64,000 nucleotides of DNA. It comes from Saccharum officinarum (Eukaryota; Streptophyta; Magnoliopsida; Poales; Poaceae). Within the stretch, counting starts at the first letter, position 1, and each line of letters opens with the position of its first letter. Location: contig CM036168.1 of NCBI GenBank assembly GCA_020631735.1, forward strand, positions 101,266,036-101,330,035, read 5' to 3'. The notes beneath the pieces are model-generated. The model saw nothing but the letters and a program-made list of their open reading frames with translations, did not search any database and was not told where the DNA came from. Below, in pieces: positions 46,901-59,000 of this stretch. Position numbers and translations under genes: made by a program.

Positions 46901-49022
46901 TGGTGGCATTTGACCTTATATTTTGTGAGTAATGACTGTTTCAAGTTGGGTTCCAGAAATAGTTGTTCTCTGGAATCTCTGGACCAGATTCTGTAATTAT
47001 GCATGTTTGACTTGGTTGACTTAAGAATCATGCTAAGATGATTAAAGATGAATTATATACAATTTCATAAGCTTTCTATAATGTCTTGTTGCATGGCTAT
47101 TGGATTTGTATAACTCCAGTTATGATCCAAACATGTAGATGTTATTTGCAGTCCAGAAATTATCAGATGCTAGTTATGGTTGTTTACTCCATGTGTTGCT
47201 AACTGTGGCTTATACCCTTGATGATGGTCAAGTTAAGATACTTGTGATCTTGTCAAACTTGTGTTATGCTTAATGTGCTTGCCCTCTTTAATTGGTTGTG
47301 TGAGGTTAGCTAATTTGCTTTTGGTGTCTATGTCTTAATCGTGTGTTTACATGCATGGTTATGTGATGCATCTCTTGTTACCATTCATCATATTCATACG
47401 CATGCATCTTGCATCTCATTTAGGTTCGCTAGATGCACCACGTGAAGGATGAGATGTTGAGGCCAAACCTGAAGACGGTGTTTGGTGGACCTATCCCGAA
47501 GATGAAAGGATTAAGCAAGTGTCGGGATGGGAGATGCTCGCCAAGCGAGTGTCATCTGTCAATCACTAACCCAGTGTTCGATCTCAGGCAAGCCCCGGAG
47601 CATTTTAAGTCTCATATTTTATAAAAGTTGTTCCTTACTACATGAACTATAGTTATATATATAGTTGCATTAAGTTATAGGAGTTGAGTGAAACCGTTGT
47701 TGCATTATTACCTTGGCCACCGGATTCTCTTTCACCCTGTTAGGTCAGGATCGAGTGAATTGCTTAGCCATGCTTAGACCGGTAGAAGTCGGGTGATTTC
47801 CTGTCACCTGCGAGTTATAGGTGGATACCGAGTTATGGTTAGCTGTAATTGTGATCATAAAAAGTAACCAAGTGTTGACGGATAAACGAAGACCGGGCGG
47901 AGTCTTATAGGGTTTTGGACTATAGTGATTCCGTCTGTGTCGATTAAGGACCGATCGTTGCTCGTCCCTCTTGTCATGTTAAACGCATGCCTCACATTTA
48001 GCTGGCCGAATAAAGTACCTTTCGACCGCAAAGCTAGTGACACTTTTCGAGCCGGGATAAACTCGGGTTGGCAGACTGGTGTTGAAGTGGGTGTAACAGG
48101 GACGCGAAGAGTGAGCCCAAGGTGCGTCCTGGCAGTCGAGCGGTCCCTGGGTAGTGCGATCCATGATTGTTATCCCGCGGCTTCTTGGAAAGTGTCATTG
48201 GTGATCTACGCGACCATAACGGGGGAAACAGGGTTTGTGTGAGGAATAAATCTCTAGCTGGATAGGAATTCGATTCGAGTAACATTAATGGAACACTGAT
48301 GGTTAAGTGAATGATGTTGGAAATGCTAAACCTGATATGGTAATCTAGATTGTTAATGATGAATCAAGTGATTGTTTTAGCAATAGGTGCTTACCTAGCT
48401 TGAATATGTTATACTAAAAGTGATGCACAAAGTACTGGTATAGTTTTTCATAACAACTTATGCTTTTCGCAAATGAGTCAAGCTAGTCCAATCTATAAAG
48501 CCTTGCATGATCCTTGGTGTCCTTTATTTCTGGTTTATGACGGGTAAGTCTAGCTGAGTACCTTCTCGTACTCAGGGTTTATTCCCACTTGTTGCAGGTT
48601 GTGGTATAACATAGCTACTGCAAGAATTGGAAGACTCTGGCTGTAGTGGCGGAGTGTGATCATGGGCATGATCCTTCTAAGCTATCTTATCTCTCATGCT
48701 TTTATGGGAAATTGACCTTGGTACTGGCATGTATTTGAATTAAGGTGATATTAGTTGCAAACTACTTTGCTTCTGCTACTTTTGAACTTGAGTTGTAATA
48801 ACTCTACTGAACTCCGATATATGTTGAGTTACTTATGAAATGGATGTAACATATGACCTGTTATGTTGGACCACTACGATCTTGGCTTGTATGTTGGTTG
48901 GTTTGAAATCCCTCGTGATTTTATTGGACTACCGGAGTTATAGGAGCTTAAGTACGGGAATTTAATTGCTCCGGCGATTATTTTTGTACTTTTGTTCTTA
49001 TAATTTGGGCGGTTCCGTGACA
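43902..49022 (+). repeat. LARD 3' LTR (5121 bp)
   Basis: Near-identical to 35251-40419 at an offset of about 8652. It lacks about 48 bp after GAATTCGATTCGA (near 48275), which accounts for the length difference. A conserved hairpin lies at 48554-48575. Confidence 0.92.
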
Positions 49023-49027
49023 GCGGC

Positions 49028-49414
49028 GGTGCACCGTCGCGCCCGTGGCAGTGCACAACGCCACTTTCGGTGCCAGCCCCAGCATAGGCTCTCCTCATCC
49101 TTGGCCAAACAGTCACCGCCACTAGGGTGGCGATGCACCTGACAGCTAGGGGTTGTGCCCCCAGGGCAGCACTCAAGCCCGGCTTCGTCTCCTTTCTTCA
49201 CCTTTCGACTTCACCTTTGTAAATGAGCTAACACCACCGAGTGATCACCACCTTGTGCACGTATGTTAGCTTTTGACAAATATTTTTCTGAAGGATTAAC
49301 ACTCTTTTCACCACGTCACTTGATCCTAACACGTATACAAAGTTAAAGCGCTCAAGTGGCACTAGATGACCGATATGCAAACAAGTTTGCCCCTCTTGAT
49401 AGTACGACCATCTA
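49028..49414 (-). mobile_element. Minus-strand LTR, probably SIRE-like Copia, part 2
   Basis: Continuation of the host LTR after the LARD. It is cut again at 49415 by the chromovirus, so the remainder lies beyond the window. Confidence 0.5.
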
Positions 49415-51312
49415 TGTAACACCTCAGGTGTTTAGCTCCTTAATTGCATTGCATTTGCATAAGCATAAGCAAGCATCATTCATTTCATGCATCAGCTTAT
49501 ATTATGTAAAACATGCTTTGGAAACATTGCCACATATGTTTATATTTCATGTGAAGTAAGAAGTGGGTAGTGTGCAAAACATAAGTACCTTATGTGCAAT
49601 TTCCTTTGTGAGACATGTCAACCACTTTAGTGTAACATAATTAGCAAATGTTATGCAACACACCCATGCAACATGTGCAACATGAGCTTGCAACATTTGG
49701 GTGAAAGTATGGAATTACTTGTTCCAAAGTATGTGACACTAGGAATTTTGTGCAACCAATGTGTAGAGTGGCTAATTAGGTCTTATAACACCTTAATTAC
49801 ATTTAGGGTAAGTAGTGGAGCAATGTTCATGTTGACCAAAATTACCAAATTGCCCTTCCAAATGTTGTTGACTAAGTTGGACCCCTAGAGTGATCTGGTT
49901 TGACCAATTAAAAAGTCTAGTTTAGATGTCTTGCATGGAGGAGCAACCTTAAGCAAAGTTGTAGAGAATTTCATAAGGAACAAAAGTTCTAATATGGCCA
50001 TCTCATGAAAATGATGAGAACATGCTCAAAAATGGCCCACAAGTCAGTATTAGAGGCTGTTTTGGGACTTAGCCATTTTTGCTAAGTGTGGAGCTGAAAA
50101 CCGTTTCACCGTACCTCACTTTAGCAACTTGTAACTCACAAACTAGGCCAAACCAGTCCTGGAGCCAATTGACAAAGTTGTTGTCCACACATAGCTCTAC
50201 AACATTGTCAATATCACCATCACCTGGTTCTTAATAGTTTAGGAGATACAGTGTCAAGAAGTTAGGGTTTCAGTCGGCGTTTATCTCTGAAACTGCATTT
50301 CAGTTTCACCGGGCACCACTTGAGGTCACTATATCTCACCAACTAAGCCGAACCAGCCCATGATGTCTCTTACAAACTTGTAGTGCTCAAATAGGTCTAC
50401 AACTTTGCTATTTGGAGGTTTCACTAACACGAGCTGGTTTAGGAGTTAATCATCGTTGAAGTCACTATGTCAGTCGGTCGTCGATGTCACCATTCACCGC
50501 GATTCAGTTTTGTCAGAGGAGGGGGCGTGGCCGACCGGCCACAGGGCCTCGCCGATGCGTGGAGATGCGATGGCGCCCGTATGTCGGCCCTGGCCCCACC
50601 GGCCAGACCACGGTGCCTTCAAGACTGCCACGACGTGTCGAGGCGGCCTCCATTCCTTTCCCCTCCCTCTTCCGGTTTCAAAACGCCAGAACCGAGCCGC
50701 CATTGCCGCTCCACCTCCGGTGAGCTCGCGCGCGTGTTCCACTGCATTACCGGCCACCAAATCACGCCAATTCCTCCGCCTCACCACCCTACACCTCCTC
50801 GACCCACCGGCGACCTTGATTGAACTCAAGGTGAGCCCCATTGTTACCTCCGCCATTCCCGAGAGGCCACCGGAGCTCCGCCATGGAGGCTCACCGTGGC
50901 CGGGGTAGCTCGGGCCACTCTCCGTCTTCCCTTCCTACCTCAATAGCTCCGCCTAGCTGCAGTGAAGCTCGTATCGAGCTTAGCTGGGACCGTGCGGCCT
51001 CACCGGCGGCGGTACACCGCCACCCGACCCTCACCGGCCGCCGCTCGCGGTGGCAAGCCCCTCCCACTCCGACCCAAGCCGTCCTTCTTGCACGAATTGA
51101 AGCACCATGTGACGGAGAACGTGAGGGTGTGCTTGGTTTCCCGAGCGAGCTCCCCTCCGACGAGCTTGAGCTCGCCGGAGCTCGCGGTTCGCCGCCCCTC
51201 TGCCCTCTGTCACTGACCGCGGGGACCCACCTGTCGGTGCCGCGCGTGAGCGGGAGCCCGAGCGGGCCGCGCGCGCGCGCCGTGGGCCGCGTCCTTTCCC
51301 GGGCCGGCCCAG

Positions 51313-51319
51313 TATAAAA
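51313..51319 (+). promoter_or_regulatory. Probable LTR promoter TATA box
   Basis: TATAAAA at the 3' edge of the GC-rich LTR block; the copy in the 3' LTR is at 61687-61693. It is the best TATA candidate in the LTR, though the transcript start is unproven. Confidence 0.45.
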
Positions 51320-52555
51320 TGAGATCTTTTTCATTTTTATTTATCTTTGCTACAGAATTTTGGTTAAGTTTGGAAAATGTAGATCTAGGGTTTTACTTGC
51401 TCAAAAATCATGAGATAATTTTTGTTAGGATCTACATGATGTGTAGTATGTTAGAAAAATATGAGTTTGCTATGTGATGTCTAGCTTTCGGGACATTTAA
51501 ATAGGTCTTTGAAATGTGTTTTAAATCACATGCAAACTTGTTTAAATTATATCTTGAGTTTCAGTGTTCCAAAAATTATGAAATTTGGTGAGTAGGCTAA
51601 TTTATACTTGCTCTAGCTTTGGTAAAAATTTGGGCAGTAGTGCTTAAGTACATTTCAAGTTATAATGTTATCTTGTTATTCTAGAAAATAATTAAATGAA
51701 TTTTTGTAATTTTTCTACATGTGCAATGTTTATATAACTTTTTGGAGAATGTATTGGTACCCTAGAGTGTCCAAGAAAATTAAGAAATCTGTTGTTTGAC
51801 ACTTTTTACTATGCTTTGTTATTTATACAAAAATCAGCCTTTTGGGCTTGTGAATTTTGTTCAGCGAGTTCCTCTGAATAACTTTAGTTCAAATTTTTAC
51901 AGTAGCCTCTTTTTGGGTCAGAGAGTCTCCTGTAATTTTTGTAGAATTTTAGGAGCAGTTTACATATAGGTTTGAAATTCCACTTAATTACTTAAGTAAA
52001 TTAAGAAATGGGTTTAAATAAATATTCTAGGTGGGCACACCTTACTTTCTGGTGTTTTTGTGACATTTGTGAACTTGTAGTAGTATTAGTTTGGTCTTAG
52101 AGAATGGTTGCCACATCAATAAATATTTAATCTTTGCAATTTTAGGTTTTCTGGACAGCTGATAGTATTTCTAGGTTTGACCTTGGATAAAGGTGGTTGC
52201 TGGAAAACTTGTAAATACCAAAGTTGTAGTAAAATTTGTAAATGAGCTTGTGTCAAAATTTGGGAGCATTTGGCTTAGTAGTTTGGGAGTTATTGTTGTT
52301 TAAAGTGACAGTCCAGAATTGACTGCTCTCTGTTTAGAGAGAACAGATTCTGGAACTTTGGAATTTCGATTAGGTAAACTTTGGAATTTAGTGTTTTGAT
52401 CTGAAAACATTTTGTGGTACATTTCTTAAGCTTTCTATATTGTCTTAGATCATATCTTTTGGAGTTGGGATTCTCCAGTTATGTTAGAATCTTTGAGCTG
52501 CTGTCCAGAATGTCTTACTGTGGTAACCTAAGTAATACTATTCTTGTATTGTTAG

Positions 52556-52983
52556 GTGTTAGGGCCTTAACCGAAGAGGAACAACTATATCTTAGGTTGG
52601 GTAGATTAGGTAAGTACTTCTCCACCGGAGAAGAGATTTGCACGTACTAATAAAGTAACTTAATTAGATTATTGTTTTTATTTCTGAAATGCATTTCATT
52701 CCAAGCATGTTGCACCTTTATGCATCCATGATATTTATTGGGCATTCATGCAATAGGTGTACCGGAGGGGGTAACTCTCCTCGAATTCGAGCATGTAATT
52801 CCGGAGGAGGACCAGGAGCAGTAGGAGCCCGAGGATCCAGCAGGCGAAGGAGTGCCCGCAGACGACCTTCCTGAGTGCCCAGACCACCGGCCTTCGACCT
52901 TGCTGAAAGGCAAGCCCCGGTGCATGCTGAACCTACTGATTTATAAATTAATCTTGAGTACTTTTACTTGTTTACTGCATTAA
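52556..52983 (+). pseudogene. Intron-split LTR ORF, 5' LTR copy
   Basis: Same layout as in the 3' LTR (62930-63357), but CAG is changed to TAG at 52822-52824 in the acidic part. Confidence 0.6.
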
Positions 52984-53501
52984 GTTGTAGGAGTTATATG
53001 AAAACACTTGTTGCATTATACCTGTCCTTGTCCAGATATCGTACTTAATCCTATATTAGGTTTAGGCACGTGTCAATGCTTAGCCCTGCTTAGTACGGTA
53101 GAAGTCGGGTGATTTCCGATCATCCGCGAGAAATACCCCTCCAGCTGGATAGGAATTCGATTCGAATCGCTGTCGCTCCCGGTTAGTGAGCACTTGACTT
53201 GAGCAGCGGCAACGTAGATCTCATTAAATGAACCGGTGGTTAAGGGAATAATACAATGTTGCCACAATTCATACCTGCTCTAGATATAATAATGATAATT
53301 GTTTGATTATAATCAAGTGCATGTTTAGTACAGGTGCTAAGATAGACGACAGGTAAATGCTAAAAATAATTGCTAGTACAGGCTATAAGAGTTTCAATTA
53401 CTTATGCCTTTATGCAAAATGTTATGTCAGCTAGCCTCTTGTGTAAGCCTTGCATAATCCTTGGTGTCATCTTATTTCTGGTTTTCGACGGGTAAGTCTA
53501 G

Positions 53502-53523
53502 CTGAGTACATTCCAGTACTCAG
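53502..53523 (+). repeat. Conserved LTR hairpin, chromovirus 5' LTR
   Basis: CTGAGTAC, loop ATTCCA, GTACTCAG. The stem is identical to the LARD hairpin while the loop differs. Confidence 0.8.
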
Positions 53524-53962
53524 GGTTTATTCCCTCCTGTTGCAGATGATATGCTCTATCAAGGCTTCTGCAAAAATTGTCTCCACCCGGCGGGTGAAGA
53601 AGACTAGATCACTTGGGCGTGATCATCTTTTATGTACTTTCCTCATGCTTTTGCGGGTTGTTGATCATCAAGACTGGCAGTAGTTAAACAACTGGTGTGC
53701 GTTTGCTTCCGCTACTTTTATAAACTTGGTTTGTAATAATTGTGACTCCATTTGTGTAAACTTATTTCAGAACTACTTGTGAAATGTAACGTATGATGGT
53801 GTATGTTGAATGATGCGATCCTGGTTGTAAGCAAGTTGGTTTGAAATCCTTCGTGGTTTCGATTGACTACCGGGATTATGTGGGCTCAAGTTCGAAAATT
53901 TGAGCGCTTCGGTGCTTGTTTTTGTACTTGTGCTCTTATAATTTGGTCGGTTCTGTTACAGC

Positions 53963-53974
53963 TGGTGCCGGAGC
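53963..53974 (+). other. Chromovirus primer-binding site
   Basis: TGGTGCCGGAGC two bases after the LTR end; a diverged initiator tRNA-Met site (three mismatches from TGGTATCAGAGC). Confidence 0.7.
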
Positions 53975-54737
53975 ATAATTCAACATTAAACACATCATAC
54001 GAGTATTTAAAAACAAAAATATTTGATTATGAAAAAGGGTTAAAACACTAAAAATTATTTTTTTGGTATGCCAGTGATCACATCCCTTAGCCCAAATAAG
54101 GACTCTTAGGTGGCTTATTATAAAGACTAACTTGGGGGCCTTGTTTGTTTTTGTTTCGTCGTCCATACGGCGTGATATTGTATAGATGCCATCCACTTGG
54201 GTGGTAATGTATGGATCAATTGCCTCGACGTTCTGGTAAGTGTGAGTTGTGAGAGCATGATCGTTCAACCGGCGATCTAGGGGAGAGTAGTTTTGGTGAC
54301 TTGCATACTTACATGTTTAAACCATGTAATTACGTAAGCACTTAATTGTGGGAACATTTATATCGGGTAGCTTTGATACTGAAGTATATACATCTGGGGA
54401 TGTGTATATGGAAAGTATTTAAATTACTGCTTTCTTGTGTGCATATATTGGGAAACTGTTGGGCTGAAATGAGGTTTTCTGCAGGTACACTAACAGCGTA
54501 ACGAGTAGACCGATAGTTTCGCTTATATGAGAGAACGTATGTATGCCACCGCCTAGCGTTAGAACTTTAGGTTTCTACTAAGGTGAGAGGGCGTACGGAA
54601 TGTATATGCATCATGTTTAATTATATCATACATATCATTTACTCCCTCCTTAAAAATTTTTGTACTCCCGACTAAAGTAAATTTTGTATCCCCTAAATGA
54701 TCCTCACTTTAAGTCGTATCTTATCTTGTTGCTACAG
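53975..54737 (+). other. Chromovirus leader with splice-like signals
   Basis: A donor-like CTG/GTAAGTGTG has GT at 54236-54237 and is conserved in the LARD (GT at 40789-40790). The acceptor-like TTGTTGCTACAG ends at 54737, immediately before the ATG of the H3-tail-like ORF. No ORF lies within. Confidence 0.5.
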
Positions 54738-55352
54738 ATGGCACGTACCAAGAGGACCGCTCGTAAGTCCACTAGGGGCAGGGCACCGCGTCACTAGCTC
54801 GCTCCACGTGAGCCCTGCCCTGAGCCTACTGAGGTGGAAAGGCTGAGGGTAGAGTTGGCTGAAGTGACTGCTGCCAGGAATGCAGCGTGTCAGCAACTGG
54901 AGCAAGTGATCCGTGATCGTGACCAGGAAACACTTGTAGTCTAGAGATTGATAGTAGCAAACCGCAACTGTCAACGCATGCTGGTCCGTGTCATGAACCA
55001 GAGAGATGAAGCCTGGCACGAGGAGAACGTTCTGAGAGCTCGTCAGTTTGAGCTCGAGCAATAGTTGGAGAATGCTGAAGAATACAATGATAATCTTCAT
55101 GAAGAAGTGCACCGCCTGAACAACGAGCTTAATCCCCTGCTGCCTCGAAACAACAACGTCGATGAGGACATGGGTTCGGAAATCGTTATGGCTGAAAATG
55201 ATGATGAAGTGGAGGTCAACGGACCCCAAGATGCCGCACCAGAAGAAGAACCAGAAGAAGAAGAAGAAGAAGATGATGATGAGGAGTTAGAGCCTGTTAG
55301 TGATGAGGACGGCGGGGAGATCCTTGACACCGACTCTGAGGACGATGCTTAG
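54738..55352 (+). pseudogene. Histone H3-tail-like ORF with coiled coil and acidic tail
   Basis: This 204-codon frame starts MARTKRTARKSTRGRAPR. Aligned with the histone H3 tail, 14 of 17 residues after Met are identical, with R2, T3, K4, R8, K9, S10 and T11 kept; changes are Q5R, G12R and K14R. After a stop, LAPR continues the alignment with H3 LATK. Codons 30-130 are rich in E, R, L and Q with heptad-like spacing (VERLRVELAEV, LEQVIRDRD, VHRLNNELN), probably a coiled coil. The last 60 codons are dominated by E and D, as in histone-binding acidic proteins. There is no histone fold, so it is not an H3 gene. TAG codons at 54795, 54942 and 55062 interrupt it. The ATG follows an acceptor-like CAG directly. 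A role in chromatin mimicry or nucleosome binding by the element is inference; I do not know a named family for it. Confidence 0.75.
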
Positions 55353-56006
55353 AGTAGTTATCACGTAGCTATGATGTTAGGATCGTCTTTTGTGCCTCCT
55401 GGGGTTGGAGTGAGGCTTTGTAATAACTTGACTTTTCGGATGTAAGGTCAAACTCTATGTTTTCTGGATATTTAGTTGGAACCTGTTTATTTCGATCGCA
55501 ATTGGATGTCTTATTGTGTTGCGTTCGATGATGGTGTCACGATTAGTACCCTTCGGTGGTGCGACGAAACCGAGGGCCTTCTATGGCGCGCGACATAAGG
55601 CTGTGCTGCTTGGCACGCGCTGGTATCGAGGTGGCTAGTCATGATCCACCATGGAACTCTACCGTTGAGAAGTCTCCTTGTGGTCAGATTGAAGTAGCTT
55701 TCTCAGTCAACTAAAAACTTTGAAATCGAATCCAAGCACCGGGCGAAAGATCAAAACTCACGTAGACTTTAGTGTAAACGGTTCAGTCACTGTTGTGCCT
55801 CTGTGAGTGAGCCTTTATCAAAATACATCTTACCCTCGCATGATTGCGTCCCTTTGATCCGCTTGAACGGATTGTGCGGTTGTGATGAATTATTGTGTCC
55901 TGAGTAATTTGAGAAGTCTATTTCATGAAGTCAGTTTGACATATTTACAATAATTCATCTACAAATTTCCCACATCGTCAGTGCTCATTGGCTATGCATT
56001 TTGCAG
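55353..56006 (+). other. Spacer between H3-like ORF and gag
   Basis: Non-coding. Contains the block shared with the LARD at about 55540-55655 and ends in TTTTGCAG, an acceptor-like sequence abutting the gag ATG at 56007. Confidence 0.6.
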
Positions 56007-59000
56007 ATGTCGTATAATCTTCGTCGGGGTCGTGGCAATGAGGATGAGGAACAGCCACCCCCTCCGCCACCACCTACCCCGGTTGAGTTAATGCAGACCG
56101 TGGTTGAAGGGCAGCGCATGCTGGCAGATGCTATGCGCCAGCTTGCCAACCGGGAGGCTCGTCCTGGCCGCCAGGGCCCAGAACCCAATTAATACAGTGA
56201 TTTCAAGGACTTTCTTGATACTAAGCCCCCGCTCTTTAAGGAGGCGGAGGAACCACTGCAAGCTGATGAGTGGTTGAATACTATTGAACAAAAGTTTCGT
56301 CTGCTTCGCCTGACTGAGGAGCTAAAGACTGAATATGCTTCTCATCAATTGCATGGTCCAGCGGGTATTTGGTGGAGCCACTATCGTTCCACACTGCCTG
56401 CAAATGTTCCGATTGCTTGGGACCAGTTTAAGGCCGCATTCCGTGGAAACTATATTCCTCTAGGTCTTATGGCTATCAAGCATACAGAATTCATGAGGCT
56501 GTCGCAGGGAAATAAAAGTTTGACTGAATATCTACAATCTTTCAACAACCTGACAAGGTATGCCACAGAGTTTGTAGATACCGATTCCAAGAAAATTGCT
56601 AGCTTTAAAAGAGGCCTCGACCCAAAGCTGATGAAGACTATGGGCACTAGCAAGTGCACTACTTTCAATGAATTTATCAGTGATGCTCTGACTCAAGAGA
56701 ACAACAATGCTATCTATTCTGCCTCTAAGAGCCGCAAAAGGGCCATTGAGGCGAGTGCTTCACAGTCTCGAGCTCCAGCTGCCCCGAGGGCTCCTCCTCG
56801 CCCTCCTGCCACAAATGCTAAGTTCCGTCCCCCGCAAAAGAAGGTGCTAGTGAAGACTGGGGTTCGTAAGGCATATACAGTGGCTCTGCCAAAAAGTAGT
56901 TCGAGCCAAGGCAGCTCCAGTGTCCCTCCTAGCAACATGCCTTGCTGGAACTGCAACAAGACAGGCCATTGGTCCAGAAACTGCCCTTACCCTAAGAAGA
57001 ATGTCAACCAAGGTGGCCGTCAAGGGCATGCCCATTATAACAGTATTGAGGAAATCCCATCTGGTGAGGTTGTCACTGCTGGTAAGTTCCTAGTTGACCA
57101 ACATCCTACAGTGGTACTTTTTGATTCGGGTGCTTCGCATTCCTTTATCAGTCCTAAGTTTGCATCAGAGTTTGCACACAAATTGCATACTGTTGAAGGT
57201 GAGGGTTATTGTATTAGCGCAGCAAGTGGGAATATTTCCACAAATAAAGTAGTGGGGAATCTTGAGCTTGAGATAGAAGGGCGAAAGTACTCGCTTGCCT
57301 TAGTGGTTTTGCCGGGCTTAGGCATAGATGTTATCTTGGGCATGAATTGGATGAGTCAGAATGGGGTACTCATTGATACATCCACTCGGGTAGTTATGCT
57401 CAGAGATCCTACAGATCAAAAAGGTTTTCTGGTACAACTTCCCAGAAAGGTTGATTTGTCTGGGGAAGTTCATGCTGTACAAGCAAAGGTGTTGGCCGAA
57501 ATTCCAGTAGTAAGTGAGTTTCCGGACGTTTTTCCCGATGATTTGCCGGGGCTCCCTCCGGATCGGGATGTGGAGTTTAAAATTGAGTTTTTGCCGGGCA
57601 CGGCTCCCATCTCTAGGAGACCCTATAGGATGCCTCCAAATGAACTAGCTGAACTTAAGGTGCAATTGAATGAACTTTTGAAGAAGGGGTTGATTCGTCC
57701 TAGTTCGTCGCCGTGGGGATGTCCTGCTATCTTTGTAAAGAAGAAGGATCAGTCGTTGCGGATGTGCGTAGATTATAGACCTCTCAATGCAGTTACTGTC
57801 AAAAATAAGTACCCTCTACCGCGCATCGACATCTTGTTCGATCAGCTGTCTAAAGCTAAAGTTTTCTCCAAGATTGATCTAAGATCTGGCTATCATCAAA
57901 TCAAAATATGTCCTGAAGATGTTCCAAAAACTGCCTTCTCTACCAGATACGGTCTTTATGAGTATCTTGTTATGTCCTTCGGCTTGACAAATGCCCCCGC
58001 ACACTTTATGTACTTGATGAATTCGGTGTTTATGCCCGAATTGGACAAGTTTGTGGTGGTATTTATTGATGACATCCTGATATATTCTGTAAATGAGGAA
58101 GATCACACTGAACATCTGCGTATAGTCCTCACAAGACTGCGTGAACATCAACTATATGCAAAGTTCAGTAAGTGCAAATTTTGGCTTCGAGAAGTACCTT
58201 TCCTTGGGCATGTGTTGTCCGATGGGGGAATTATGGTGGACCCCGCCAAGGTACAAGAAGTACTAAACTGGAAGGCTCCTATCTCGGTTCACGAGGTCCG
58301 GAGTTTTCTTGGTTTGGCTAGCTATTATCGTCGCTTTATCCCGGATTTCTCTAAAATAGCCAAGCCAATGACTCGGTTGCTGCAGAAAGACACCAGGTTT
58401 GTCTAGACTCCTGAGTGTGATGCGGCTTTTCACCAACTGCGAACCCTCCTAACCTCAGCTCCGGTTTTGGCACAACCGGATATCGAGAAACCATTTGATG
58501 TTTATTGTGATGCCTCAGGCATAGGTTTGGGAGGTGTGTTGATGCAGGAAGGCCGAGTAATTGCATATACCTCTCGACAACTTCAGAAGCATGAGGTGAA
58601 TTATCCAACGCATGACTTAGAACTCGCTGCAGTTGTTCATGCTTTGAAAGCCTGGCGACACTATCTGTTGGGCAATGTTTGCAATATCTACACAGACCAC
58701 AAAAGCCTCAAATACATCTTCACCCAACCCGAGTTGAATATGCGTCAACGAAGATGGCTCGAGTTGATTAAGGATTATAACCTTCAAGTGCACTATCATC
58801 CTGGCAAGGCAAATGTGGTTGCGGATGCTTTAAGCCGTAAGTCTCATTGCCATTCCTTAGTTGAAACTGATTTTCATCGATCTCGCCTTCTACATCCAGC
58901 AGTCTTGTACAATATCACTGTCAGTTGTACTCTCAAAAACAGAATTATTGAACTCCAAAAGACTGACACTGGTATATTCCACATCAAGCGTAAGATGAAA

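Larger units (their letters stand above)
35251..49022 (+). mobile_element. Complete non-autonomous Gypsy-type element (LARD), 13.8 kb
   Basis: It has two near-identical LTRs (35251-40419 and 43902-49022), a tRNA-Met primer-binding site, a purine tract, and a perfect target duplication GCGGC at 35246-35250 and 49023-49027. The 3.48-kb internal region has no gag, protease, RT or integrase. LTR ends and leader blocks match the Tekay-type chromovirus at 49415. This is the structure of a large retrotransposon derivative moved in trans. The LTRs differ by scattered substitutions and a 48-bp deletion in the right copy, so insertion is fairly recent. Confidence 0.92.
49415..53960 (+). repeat. Chromovirus 5' LTR (4546 bp, internally deleted)
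   Basis: Begins TGTAACACCTCAGGTG and ends TTCTGTTACA; the termini TGTAACA/TGTTACA are inverted repeats. It is nearly identical to the 3' LTR at an offset of 10374 up to 53131. There, relative to the 3' LTR, 456 bp are missing at an AGA microhomology. Confidence 0.93.

Noticed and set aside
50841..51317. A 158-codon open frame in the chromovirus LTR
   Set aside because: The copy in the other LTR is stopped after 71 codons and the composition is simple GC-rich; no domain.
53512..53560. A short GT-AG intron around the LTR hairpin
   Set aside because: The interval from GTAAGTC to TTGCAG is only about 50-60 bp, short for a plant intron; the hairpin explains the conservation better.
54738..54800. 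A host histone H3 gene
   Set aside because: Only the tail resembles H3. No histone fold follows, and the ORF lies inside the chromovirus leader between PBS and gag.
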